A stretch of 41,552 bases of DNA, taken from assembly GCA_017533005.1 (NCBI GenBank), contig JAFXIQ010000048.1, forward strand, positions 1 to 41,552, given 5' to 3'. This DNA is from Clostridia bacterium (GTDB lineage Bacteria > Bacillota > Clostridia > Christensenellales > DTU072). The notes below the pieces were generated by a model. It did not search any database. It had not been told where the DNA came from and was given only the letters and a program-made list of their open reading frames with translations. Below, piece after piece: positions 25,046 to 32,039 of this stretch. The stretch's first letter is position 1, and each line of letters starts with the position of its first letter. Made by a program: the position numbers and the translations under genes.

Positions 25046-25773
25046 TACGGTTCAATTACTCCATAGTTAATAAGTACACTTTGTACCTCTTTTAGGGCTC
25101 TTAAAACAGATTGTTGGTTACCTAAAGTGTTCTTAAGCCCTAACCATACCAATTTGATAAGTAGTGGGTTAAGGGATTCTAATACGTGGAGTAAGCCTTT
25201 TACAAGAGTGGTGCCTTCTCTACGTGTGAGTTCGTCCATTGCGTTGTCGCCTGCGATAGTATCTAGCATTTGACGTAGCCAATAATCACAGTCTTCTGCA
25301 ACTTTACCCGGAAGAAGTTCGATGGGTTTATCTTTCTCGATGGTTTCTTCTATAGCGTTGGGAAGCGTTAGCATACTTCTATATGCTTCTGCATAGGGGG
25401 TGATGATTTTATCACAAAACGCCATATACGATGCGTGAGAGCTCTCTTGTGGGTAAAATTTGGTTACAAATTCTACAACCGATAAACTCTTTTTATCGAA
25501 TTCGAATAGCAATCCTGTGATTAGCGCTACTAGGTGACGTTTGTTGTGTGGTGGTACGAAACTTATGCCCTTATCATCACGAGTAATCGCTTTATTGAAC
25601 TCTACTTGAAAGTTCGTTGCTCGCGTACAGTCCGTTAATACGTCAAAAAGCTCTGAATTAGCGACGATTTCTGATAAAAATGCCGAAATCGTTCTGTCTA
25701 CGATAATTAATCGTGATGAATAAAACGCGTTTATTGCATTATTGAAGGTCGTTAAAGCTTGGTCTTTTCCCAT
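25045..25773 (-). CDS. Unrecognised helical cytoplasmic protein coupled to the AEC transporter
   Basis: I do not recognise this 242-residue protein. It has no signal peptide or membrane segment and looks helical throughout, with acidic and leucine-rich stretches. Fragments that stand out are KFYPQESSHASYMAFCDKI (about 105-123) and DCDYWLRQMLDTIAGDNAMDELTRREG (about 161-187). No enzyme motif is visible. It is the first gene of an operon with the AEC permease, with a one-base overlap. The divergent Crp-like gene starts about 140 bases upstream. A regulatory, scaffold or metal-linked role is possible but is not supported by anything I can see. Confidence 0.75.
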   Translation of the reverse strand: MGKDQALTTFNNAINAFYSSRLIIVDRTISAFLSEIVANSELFDVLTDCTRATNFQVEFNKAITRDDKGISFVPPHNKRHLVALITGLLFEFDKKSLSVVEFVTKFYPQESSHASYMAFCDKIITPYAEAYRSMLTLPNAIEETIEKDKPIELLPGKVAEDCDYWLRQMLDTIAGDNAMDELTRREGTTLVKGLLHVLESLNPLLIKLVWLGLKNTLGNQQSVLRALKEVQSVLINYGVIEP

Positions 25774-25831
25774 TGTGTACCCCTTTATTTTTCTTCTTAC
25801 TAATAATATAACATAAAAACTTTTAAATGTC

Positions 25832-25860
25832 TTGCAAAACCTTACATTTAATAGTATAAT
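25832..25860 (+). promoter_or_regulatory. Promoter of the Crp/Fnr gene
   Basis: TTGCAA (25832-25837), a 17-base spacer and a perfect TATAAT (25855-25860). The predicted start is about 25867. Confidence 0.75.
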
Positions 25861-25869
25861 AAAAATAGT

Positions 25870-25889
25870 TTTGTAGCTGTAGATACAAA
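25870..25889. promoter_or_regulatory. Palindromic operator candidate for the Crp/Fnr protein
   Basis: A 20-bp palindrome TTTGTA-N8-TACAAA placed about 3 to 22 bases after the predicted transcription start. The arm length and spacing resemble Crp/Fnr-type sites, and the location would block transcription, so negative autoregulation is the simplest reading (inference). Confidence 0.55.
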
Positions 25890-25913
25890 GAAGTTTAAGG
25901 GAGATGTTTTATA

Positions 25914-26615
25914 ATGAACGTTTTTAAGCTATTTAGAAAAAATAAGCTGTTTGCAAACCTTGACGACAAGGAAATTAATGCGATTTTCGACTGCCTTAAG
26001 GGTAGAATCGTTAAACCTGTTCGTGGTAAAGTGCTATGTAAAGAAGGCGACCCCGTTGAAGAAATAGGTATTATATTAGAAGGTACTTGCCTTAAGTTCA
26101 TTACAAAATCAAACGGAGAACGTGAAGCTCGTGAAGTTTTGACGGCAGGGGATATGTTTGGCGAAGTAGAAGGCTATATCGGAGATAAAACTATGATGTA
26201 TTCGGTGGTTGCTAGCGACGACGTAACCGTTCTATATATCACACTATCAACAATCGTTAAACAATGCTCGAAAACTTGCCCCGTACACCAAAAAGTGCTA
26301 GAAAACATGCTCGCACTTCTTGCTGAACGCGTTTCTACGCTTAACAAGGATACTGAATATCTCATCGTTAAGAGTATGAGACAAAAAATTGCAAAATTCG
26401 TATACGAAAAATATTTAGAGCAAAACAGCCTAGAAATCGACCTAGGTATGGATAGAAACGAGATGGCTCAATACTTGAACGTTTCACGTCCGTCTATGTC
26501 GCGTGAAATGCTCAAAATGATGAACGAAGACGGTATATTCAAATTCCGTAAAGCTAAACTCACCATACTCAAACTCGACGAAATCGAAAAGATAGTCAAC
26601 GCAATTAAGATTTAA
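25914..26615 (+). CDS. Crp/Fnr family transcriptional regulator
   Basis: A 233-residue DNA-binding regulator. It has an N-terminal cyclic-nucleotide-type beta barrel (about 12-125), including VRGKVLCKEGDPVEEIGIILEG (36-57), a dimerisation helix (about 128-160), and a C-terminal helix-turn-helix (about 181-202, with DRNEMAQYLNVSRPSMSREML). The cysteines are scattered (27, 42, 59, 118, 122), and the N-terminal Fnr-type cluster is absent, so it is not a classical Fe-S Fnr; the signal is unknown. GGGAG precedes the ATG. The hydrolase gene starts one base after the stop, which makes a two-gene operon. Confidence 0.92.
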   Translation: MNVFKLFRKNKLFANLDDKEINAIFDCLKGRIVKPVRGKVLCKEGDPVEEIGIILEGTCLKFITKSNGEREAREVLTAGDMFGEVEGYIGDKTMMYSVVASDDVTVLYITLSTIVKQCSKTCPVHQKVLENMLALLAERVSTLNKDTEYLIVKSMRQKIAKFVYEKYLEQNSLEIDLGMDRNEMAQYLNVSRPSMSREMLKMMNEDGIFKFRKAKLTILKLDEIEKIVNAIKI

Positions 26616-26616
26616 T

Positions 26617-27531
26617 ATGACACTAGAAGCTCGCATAATTATATTTGTAATCTCATTTATTTTAGCATTATTAGTGACGGCGTATTTCGTCGTCAACTTT
26701 TATGTTTTACGCAGTCTTATGCGCCCGAAAAAGCGTGAATATGAAGAACTCCTTGATTATGAAATCACGGAAAAGGGCTTCCAAAAACGTTGGTTAGATA
26801 TCCCTTACGAAGATATGTATATAACTAGCGATGACGGACTCAAACTGCACGGAAAGTTCTTCAAGTGCGCTACGGATACCAATAAGATAATGCTATCCTT
26901 GCACGGACATAACTCTTGTCACGTATCGCAAATGAAGTATCTAGAAACTTTCCTAGAGCTAGGCTATAACGTATTTATGCCCGACCATAGAAGAAGTGGT
27001 GAGAGCGAAGGACACACTATAACCTTTGGCGCAAAGGAAAAGTACGATACTATTAAATGGATAGATTATCTAGAAGACCTATATCCTGAAGCAGAGTTTT
27101 CGGTGTTCGGCGAGAGTATGGGAGCGGCTACTGCGATTATGGTTACTGCGCTAGATAGTCGTATTAAGCTATTAATCGAGTATTGTGGCTACGCTAACAT
27201 GTCTGAAGTTGCCAAAGGACACGTCCCTAAGGAATGGATAATTAAGTTCGGAAAATTCGGCTATAAAGTGGTTTCTAGATTAATATTCGGCGTTCCACTA
27301 AAAGAATGTGACGCGAGCGAAGCCATGGCGAAACTCAAAGATAAACCCGTCCTTATGATTCATAGTAAGATAGACGAAGTAGTCGTATATTCGAACGCAC
27401 TTGTACTGAAAGAAGCTAATCCAAACGCGGAATTCCATACGTTTGAAGATACAAAGCACGCGCGTTCAATGGTAGTTTATCCCGAAAAATTCAAGGAAAT
27501 AATTACAGACTTCATTCAAAGAAACGCGTAA
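26617..27531 (+). CDS. Membrane-anchored alpha/beta hydrolase
   Basis: A 304-residue hydrolase with an N-terminal membrane helix (about 7-32). The alpha/beta fold is evident: oxyanion-hole LHGHNS (95-100), DHRRSGES, nucleophile Ser167 in GESMGA, acid Asp253, and His281 in KHARS. The arrangement is that of cytoplasm-facing or surface esterases and peptidases anchored by one helix. The substrate is unknown. It is cotranscribed with the Crp-like regulator, which might control it. Confidence 0.88.
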   Translation: MTLEARIIIFVISFILALLVTAYFVVNFYVLRSLMRPKKREYEELLDYEITEKGFQKRWLDIPYEDMYITSDDGLKLHGKFFKCATDTNKIMLSLHGHNSCHVSQMKYLETFLELGYNVFMPDHRRSGESEGHTITFGAKEKYDTIKWIDYLEDLYPEAEFSVFGESMGAATAIMVTALDSRIKLLIEYCGYANMSEVAKGHVPKEWIIKFGKFGYKVVSRLIFGVPLKECDASEAMAKLKDKPVLMIHSKIDEVVVYSNALVLKEANPNAEFHTFEDTKHARSMVVYPEKFKEIITDFIQRNA

Positions 27532-27546
27532 AATAAAAATGCTATT

Positions 27547-27576
27547 AAAAAAGCTCTCGCAAGAGAGCTTTTTTTT
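27547..27576. terminator. Bidirectional terminator between the hydrolase and the HTH gene
   Basis: A stem AAAAAAGCTCTC / GAGAGC followed by TTTTTTTT, loop GCAA. The minus-strand HTH gene ends 8 bases beyond, so both use it. Confidence 0.9.
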
Positions 27577-27583
27577 GTATATT

Positions 27584-27817
27584 TTATTCTTCGAAATCGT
27601 TAAAGTAATCTCTATCGAAAAATTCCGAAAGGGTTACGCCTGCGCCTTGACAGAAAGTTTTAATTGTAGAAACTTTTGAACATTTAGTCCGGCCTTTTAT
27701 TAAATCGTAAATTGCAGACGGAGATTTGCCACCATTTAAAGTGACTTCGCAGATGTTTACATTCTTTTCTTTGCAGATTTCTTCAATCCTTTTTATTATT
27801 GCATCGTTTACGTTCAT
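27584..27817 (-). CDS. Cro/C1-type helix-turn-helix regulator
   Basis: A 77-residue XRE-family DNA-binding protein. The helix-turn-helix falls in LNGGKSPSAIYDLIKGR (about 27-43), and a short C-terminal stretch with FDRDYF follows. It has no ligand domain. The ATG at 27817 is five bases after GAAGG; an upstream GTG (27823) is less likely. It is divergent to the SLOG gene and shares the region with three copies of the same palindrome, one of which covers its own predicted start. It is therefore probably an autoregulated repressor of the pair (inference). Confidence 0.88.
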   Translation of the reverse strand: MNVNDAIIKRIEEICKEKNVNICEVTLNGGKSPSAIYDLIKGRTKCSKVSTIKTFCQGAGVTLSEFFDRDYFNDFEE

Positions 27818-27824
27818 ACACACC

Positions 27825-27855
27825 TTCGTGGAGTCCCATATAGGTATTCCACGAA
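27825..27855. promoter_or_regulatory. Operator A (split palindrome) at the HTH gene start
   Basis: TTCGTGGA (27825-27832) and TCCACGAA (27848-27855) with a 15-base gap. The right arm sits on the predicted transcription start of the HTH gene, and the left arm covers its ribosome-binding region. Confidence 0.65.
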
Positions 27856-27858
27856 ATT

Positions 27859-27864
27859 ATTATA
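27859..27864 (-). promoter_or_regulatory. -10 of the HTH gene
   Basis: A perfect TATAAT on the minus strand. No good -35 is seen at 17 bases; the promoter may depend on other factors. Confidence 0.45.
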
Positions 27865-27885
27865 TTAATTATTTAAGTTATTATC

Positions 27886-27901
27886 TCGTGGAGTTCCACG
27901 A
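27886..27901. promoter_or_regulatory. Operator B
   Basis: TCGTGGA-GT-TCCACGA, a 16-bp near-perfect palindrome with a 2-base centre. It ends 2 bases before the -35 of the SLOG gene. Confidence 0.7.
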
Positions 27902-27903
27902 TA

Positions 27904-27932
27904 TTGACTTTATCGCATATTTAAAGTATAAT
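27904..27932 (+). promoter_or_regulatory. Promoter of the SLOG gene
   Basis: TTGACT (27904-27909), a 17-base spacer and a perfect TATAAT (27927-27932): one of the strongest promoters in the window. The predicted start is about 27939, inside operator C. A second TATAAT (27952-27957) sits 5 bases before the ATG. Confidence 0.8.
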
Positions 27933-27934
27933 AT

Positions 27935-27950
27935 TAGTGGAGTTCCACGA
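27935..27950. promoter_or_regulatory. Operator C
   Basis: TAGTGGA-GT-TCCACGA, matching operator B except for one base of the left arm. It covers the predicted transcription start of the SLOG gene. Centres of A, B and C are about 53.5 and 49 bases apart, close to five DNA turns. Confidence 0.7.
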
Positions 27951-27962
27951 TTATAATTTAAT

Positions 27963-28478
27963 ATGAAAGTATGTTTTATAGGACACAAAACCATAGATAA
28001 GTCAGACGAGCTTATATCTTCGCTGAAAGAAACGATTATCGCTCTATTAAAAAATGGAGTAACAACGTTTCTGTTTGGCAGTATGAGTGAATTTGATAGT
28101 TTGGCGTGGGAAGTCGTTACTGAGCTAAAAAAGGAATATGATTACATTAAAAGAATATACGTTAGGTCTAGTTATCGATACATAGAAAAACATTATGAGA
28201 ATTATCTGCTGAAATATTACGAAGAAACGTATTTCCCCACAAAAATAGAAAAAGCAGGTAAATATTCTTACGTAGAACGAAATTACGAGATGATTGATAA
28301 GTCAACTTATTGTGTATTTTATTTTAACAAAAATTACGTCGCTTCGTTAAACTCAAAATCAAAGCGTAATTTATTAACGAATTTAGAGCGTAGAAGTGGA
28401 ACTAAAATCGCTTATCAATATGCAGTAAAGGCAAAAAAAGAAATTATTAATCTATATAATGAAAAACTCGACTGTTAG
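27963..28478 (+). CDS. SLOG-fold protein (YpsA/DUF1273-like), divergent to the HTH regulator
   Basis: A 171-residue cytoplasmic protein. The N-terminus MKVCFIGHKTID and the following FLFGSMSEFDSLAWEVV (about 37-53) match the nucleotide-binding Rossmann-like SLOG fold, found in YpsA relatives and in nucleotide-sensing parts of some defence systems. A helical, Tyr-rich middle with an SYVERNYEMIDKS segment follows. The reaction and ligand are unknown. The ATG has no convincing ribosome site: the only GGAG lies about 20 bases upstream, in operator C. The last codons form the left arm of the terminator. Confidence 0.8.
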   Translation: MKVCFIGHKTIDKSDELISSLKETIIALLKNGVTTFLFGSMSEFDSLAWEVVTELKKEYDYIKRIYVRSSYRYIEKHYENYLLKYYEETYFPTKIEKAGKYSYVERNYEMIDKSTYCVFYFNKNYVASLNSKSKRNLLTNLERRSGTKIAYQYAVKAKKEIINLYNEKLDC

Positions 28479-28489
28479 TCGAGTTTTTT
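28462..28489. terminator. Bidirectional terminator overlapping the end of the SLOG gene
   Basis: A stem AAAAACTCGACT / AGTCGAGTTTTT with loop GTT. The stop codon TAG (28476-28478) is inside the hairpin. The minus-strand lipoprotein gene converges on the other side. Confidence 0.85.
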
Positions 28490-28513
28490 GAAATTATTAC
28501 AAGGTTTAGTTAA

Positions 28514-29230
28514 TTATCTTTCTACTGCGCGGAAGGTTACGTTAAGGAATTTGATTTCGAAGAAGACTTCGTCTTTTTGGGTTTCGGGGTTGGTTTCCAT
28601 TGTCATAACTACATATGACTCGCCACCTTTGTTTCTGTCGCCCATATATACTGCCGTATATTCTCCGGTGTATTCACTGACTAAATCTTCCATTGTGTAA
28701 TTGCAGTTGTATTCGATACCGATAGGTGCGGGGAGCATAAAGTCGTCAGGGATACTACCTTTGCCTGCTAACGTATCAAATAGGGCTTTAACATTGGGGT
28801 CGTCAAAGTCAACGTTGTAAAGCTTTAGCCCCATAGAATCTTCTAGAAGTTTGAAAGTTTCCTTGGGTTTATTGATATCAAAGCCCGGAACAATGTTTAC
28901 TGCATATTGGTTTACAAGCGGGGTAAGGTCTAGACCTTTAAGAATATCGTCGGTGATTAATCCGCCTAGCGCGCCAACAACGTCTTTTAGAATAACGATA
29001 CGTAGCGTTGCAGTGCCGTCCGGACGTAGAATAACTTGGCTAGCGTCTTTGTCGATAAGTAGAGCTGCTAGACCTAGGTTAAGGAAGTCGAATTCGTTAA
29101 CTTTTACATAGAAAACCTTTTCTTCTTCTACAACGTATTCTTTATTGTTGTCGCAACCAAATAGCGCGAAAACCGATGCTATAAGTATTAAAGTAAGACA
29201 AAGTGCAATTATTTTTGACGTTTTCTTCAT
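28514..29230 (-). CDS. Predicted lipoprotein
   Basis: A 238-residue lipoprotein of unknown function. The signal sequence starts MKK and ends with the lipobox LFGC (acylated Cys26). The mature part is mixed alpha/beta with no catalytic motif that I can see. The gene is preceded by a G-rich AAGGGGGA site and lies 14 bases after the SGNH gene, so the two are one operon driven by the SGNH promoter. Confidence 0.88.
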   Translation of the reverse strand: MKKTSKIIALCLTLILIASVFALFGCDNNKEYVVEEEKVFYVKVNEFDFLNLGLAALLIDKDASQVILRPDGTATLRIVILKDVVGALGGLITDDILKGLDLTPLVNQYAVNIVPGFDINKPKETFKLLEDSMGLKLYNVDFDDPNVKALFDTLAGKGSIPDDFMLPAPIGIEYNCNYTMEDLVSEYTGEYTAVYMGDRNKGGESYVVMTMETNPETQKDEVFFEIKFLNVTFRAVER

Positions 29231-29244
29231 TTTTCAGTTCCCCC

Positions 29245-30264
29245 TTAATCTTTTGTATAGATAGGTAGAAGTCCATTCGTTCCATCAAAGTATGCATCGC
29301 TTACTTCACGGAAAGTCGTTGCTTCTTTGACGGCTTTGATAGTGTCTGGCGTTGCATCATAGCTACCGAACATTCTCTCTAGTTGCTCAATCTTAATCTT
29401 TTTGTATTTGTTGATTGCGGGAGCTTCTTTTGCGAATCCGTGGTCGATAAGGATTTCTTGGGTGATTTCTGCAAGAACTGCGTGACCATAGTTGCTAGGA
29501 TGTACGCCGTCTGTGTAAATCAACGCTTGACCTTTAACGGGATTAGCATCGTAAATCTCTCCGAAAACTTTGTACGCGTCTGCAATAACATACGCACCTG
29601 GATGCTCGTCTAGATAATCGTAAACAATGCTGTTTAACATCGTTAAGATTTCTGCGCCCATAATACGTAAATCATCATAGTCACGGCCCAGTGCGAAGAT
29701 TTGTTCTAGAACATCTTGCGCGATAATAGGAGTGTTGTTGTAAACAGGGTTGTATACCGTTTGGAATATAAGTAAAGCATCAGGATTTAATTCCTTAAGT
29801 CTTTCTACGATTTTTGCAAAGTTCTTAACAGATTGTGCAAGAATTTGTTCCAAAACTACGGTGTCGCCTTGTGCGTACTTGAGCATAGTTTCACCTAGGT
29901 TGTTTTGGAGAAGGTCGTTACCAAGAATGGATACGTGCAATACGTCCGCATCTTTTATGTGGGTTGCAGTCATTGTTGCGCCGTTATCTTCTTCGTAAAG
30001 TAAATCAATCAATTGGTGAGTTTGGTGTCCGCTAACCGAGCGATTGTAGTACCTAAACCCATTGGTACGGCCAAGTATAGCATAGTAACAGTAGTTCTCG
30101 CGTTCGCCTAGGGGCGCCGGACCAAGAACGCCTTCTGCGATAGAGTCGCCCAAAAATACTATCGTGCCGGAAGGCGCTTGAGAGTTCGTGGCTACTACAC
30201 TCGCGGAAACAATCATCGTTGCGCAAAAGACAGCGCATAAAAGTATGACAATTAATTTTTTCAC
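29245..30264 (-). CDS. Secreted SGNH/GDSL hydrolase
   Basis: A 339-residue secreted esterase or lipase of the SGNH superfamily. The N-terminus is a signal peptide (about 1-25). Block I is GDSI with nucleophile Ser41, block III appears as ILGNDLL, and the catalytic Asp252 and His255 are in TDGVHPSNYGH. The start was placed at the GTG (30264), which has GGAGG nine bases upstream; a longer frame would begin inside the promoter-leader region without a ribosome site. It may act on cell-wall or host polysaccharide acetyl groups, as many such enzymes do; the substrate is unknown. It heads the operon with the lipoprotein. Confidence 0.88.
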   Translation of the reverse strand: MKKLIVILLCAVFCATMIVSASVVATNSQAPSGTIVFLGDSIAEGVLGPAPLGERENYCYYAILGRTNGFRYYNRSVSGHQTHQLIDLLYEEDNGATMTATHIKDADVLHVSILGNDLLQNNLGETMLKYAQGDTVVLEQILAQSVKNFAKIVERLKELNPDALLIFQTVYNPVYNNTPIIAQDVLEQIFALGRDYDDLRIMGAEILTMLNSIVYDYLDEHPGAYVIADAYKVFGEIYDANPVKGQALIYTDGVHPSNYGHAVLAEITQEILIDHGFAKEAPAINKYKKIKIEQLERMFGSYDATPDTIKAVKEATTFREVSDAYFDGTNGLLPIYTKD

Positions 30265-30295
30265 TTGAAAAAACCTCCACAAAATTATCAATTAT

Positions 30296-30324
30296 ATTAT
30301 ACCCACGCGCGTGCGTAATGTCAA
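30296..30324 (-). promoter_or_regulatory. Consensus promoter of the SGNH-lipoprotein operon
   Basis: On the minus strand, a perfect TTGACA (30319-30324) and a perfect TATAAT (30296-30301), 17 bases apart. The spacer contains ACGCACGCGCGTGGG, with the palindrome CACGCGCGTG, an unusually GC-rich alternating run for such a strong AT-rich promoter. Confidence 0.85.
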
Positions 30325-30335
30325 TATACAATATT

Positions 30336-30360
30336 AAAAAAGAGCGATTTTATTCGCTCC
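30336..30360 (-). terminator. Terminator of uxaC
   Basis: A 6-bp stem GAGCGA / TCGCTC, extended by flanking bases, followed on the minus strand by a T6 run (30336-30341). It separates uxaC from the SGNH promoter. Confidence 0.75.
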
Positions 30361-30390
30361 TTTTCGGTTTGATTTTCGTTAATTTTCAGA

Positions 30391-31773
30391 TTAGAAATTG
30401 AAGTAGTTCTTTGCGTTGTAGTAACAAATATTTCTGGCAATTTCTTTGAGATATTCGAGTTGCGACAAGGGGTATTCGCCGTTATCAACAAGCGAGCCTA
30501 AAAAATTGCAGAGTATTCTTCTGAAATAGTCGTGGCGTTCGTAAGACAAGAAAGAACGGCTATCTGTTAGCATTCCGATAAACGTGTCGATAGGTGCACC
30601 GAGTGCGTACGTGGAGATTTGATTTTCCATACCACCTTTGTTGTCGTTGAACCACCAGGCCGAGCCTTGTTGTACTTTGCCTTTGAAGGGGGCTTCGTTG
30701 AAAGAACCCATAATGGTAACGAGTTCTGCATTGTCGGCAGGATTCAAAGAGAAGAGAAGCGTCTTCGGTAGTGCGTCAGCTTCTGCCATAGCGTTCAATA
30801 GGGGGTACAAGTTGTCTATACGAGTTGCGCCGAGTATAGCGTCAAAGCCGGTGTCTACGCCAAGCTTCTTGAAAGTTTTTGCATTGGGATTTCTCTTGCA
30901 ACCAAAGTGTAGCTCCATTACGACGTTGCGCTTTACATATTCTTTAGCTAGGAATAGTAACAGCTCGGTTTTAAACGCGTCGACATACTCGTTACTTATC
31001 GCACGAGCTTTTACCGCGTTATCGAGAATTTCAGTTGTTGCGTTTCTTGCAAAAGGCATACTGTCTAGTCCGTGGTCGCTCGCTTTACAACCGAGTGAAA
31101 CGAAATAGTCGAGTCGATTAACTAGAGCGAGCTTCAGTGATGCGAAATCGTTAATAGCAAAGCCTACGACAGATTCCAACTTCTCTATATATTCGGCGTA
31201 ACCGTCCTTCTCTACGTTAAGAGCCTTGTCAGGTCTAAATGCAGGGAGTACCTTAACCGAATAGCCGTCTTCTTTTAGAAGCGTGTGGTAGCGAAGGTCT
31301 TCTATGGGGTCGTTGGTTGTTACGACGACTTCTACGTTGCTCTTTTTGATAAGCTCTCTTACCGGGAGATTGCGAAGTACTTTGTTCGCGCGTTGGTATA
31401 CGTCTCCGGCAGTTTCTTTGGATAGGGGAGTGGTTATTCCCATATACTTCTTGAGTTCCATATGCGAGAAGTGATATAGGGGATGTCCCGCTAAATAGGG
31501 CATAATGGTAGCCCAAGCTACAAATTTGTCATAATCTTCGGCATCGCCGGTTATTAGGCGTTCATCTACGCCCATATTGCGCATAGCGCGCCATTTATAG
31601 TGGTCGGCCTTTAACCAAGCTTCTGTTATGGTGTCGAACGTTAGGTTGTCATAGATTTCTTTTGCATCAATATGGCAATGGTAGTCGATTATAGGAAGCG
31701 TACTGACTTCTTGATATAGAAGTTTTGTCGTGTTGCCGTTCAATAGGAAATCTACGTTCATAAAGTCTTTCAT
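30391..31773 (-). CDS. uxaC: Glucuronate/galacturonate isomerase
   Basis: Isomerises D-glucuronate to D-fructuronate (and D-galacturonate to D-tagaturonate), the first step of hexuronate breakdown. The 460-residue protein starts with the metal-site motif DYHCHID (His32 and His34), typical of the amidohydrolase-like UxaC fold, and later motifs such as GSAWWFNDNKGGMENQ (about 370-385) and MLTDSRSFLSYERHDYFRR (about 402-420) are well conserved. AGGAG precedes the ATG. It stands alone here; the remaining hexuronate genes (uxuA, uxaB, kdgK) are not in the window. Confidence 0.95.
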   Translation of the reverse strand: MKDFMNVDFLLNGNTTKLLYQEVSTLPIIDYHCHIDAKEIYDNLTFDTITEAWLKADHYKWRAMRNMGVDERLITGDAEDYDKFVAWATIMPYLAGHPLYHFSHMELKKYMGITTPLSKETAGDVYQRANKVLRNLPVRELIKKSNVEVVVTTNDPIEDLRYHTLLKEDGYSVKVLPAFRPDKALNVEKDGYAEYIEKLESVVGFAINDFASLKLALVNRLDYFVSLGCKASDHGLDSMPFARNATTEILDNAVKARAISNEYVDAFKTELLLFLAKEYVKRNVVMELHFGCKRNPNAKTFKKLGVDTGFDAILGATRIDNLYPLLNAMAEADALPKTLLFSLNPADNAELVTIMGSFNEAPFKGKVQQGSAWWFNDNKGGMENQISTYALGAPIDTFIGMLTDSRSFLSYERHDYFRRILCNFLGSLVDNGEYPLSQLEYLKEIARNICYYNAKNYFNF

Positions 31774-31800
31774 AATAAACTCCTAGCTCTAGATAGTTAG

Positions 31801-31829
31801 ATTATAACTTATATCGGCTATTTTGTAAA
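31801..31829 (-). promoter_or_regulatory. uxaC promoter
   Basis: On the minus strand, TTTACA (31824-31829) and TATAAT (31801-31806) with a 17-base spacer. The predicted start leaves a ~20-base leader. Confidence 0.75.
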
Positions 31830-31844
31830 GCCATACGAATTTTT

Positions 31845-31857
31845 TTGAAATTTTCAA
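31845..31857. promoter_or_regulatory. Palindrome upstream of the uxaC promoter
   Basis: TTGAAA-T-TTTCAA, a perfect 13-bp palindrome about 16 bases upstream of the uxaC -35. An activator or repressor site is possible; this is inference. Confidence 0.35.
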
Positions 31858-31864
31858 CATTTTT

Positions 31865-31920
31865 TATATGGTTTTCTCGCGCGCGTGCGCGTTCCATATA
31901 TAATATATATATTCGCGCGT
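31865..31920. other. CG-alternating element between uxaC and the S10 operon
   Basis: TATATGG (31865-31871) and CCATATA (31894-31900) flank a run of alternating C and G (CTCGCGCGCGTGCGCG, 31876-31891). TA-alternating bases follow, then a second CGCGCG run (TTCGCGCGTT, 31912-31921). The outer arms could form a hairpin, and alternating CG followed by alternating TA is a Z-DNA-prone sequence. It is far more GC-rich than its surroundings. Function unknown. Confidence 0.5.
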
Positions 31921-32004
31921 TGTGTTATGAATTTACGGCAGACACTATATGTTGTGGTGGGGGTAAAAAAATATAAAAAAAATTAAAATTTGTGCGTTTT
32001 TTGT

Positions 32005-32033
32005 TTGACTATATATTTTATTTTGAGTATAAT
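32005..32033 (+). promoter_or_regulatory. Promoter of the S10-spc ribosomal operon with an A-rich upstream element
   Basis: TTGACT (32005-32010), a 17-base spacer and TATAAT (32028-32033). The 30 bases before the -35 are A-tract rich (31973-31999), like UP elements of ribosomal promoters. The predicted start is about 32040. Confidence 0.85.
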
Positions 32034-32039
32034 TCTCGT

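Noticed and set aside
21600..25773. Genomic island or prophage
   Set aside because: No integrase, attachment repeats or phage genes; the tRNA-Gln 3' end is not duplicated in the window.
30638..31108. Open frame of 156 codons antisense to uxaC
   Set aside because: No ribosome site or promoter; entirely inside the conserved uxaC gene on the other strand.
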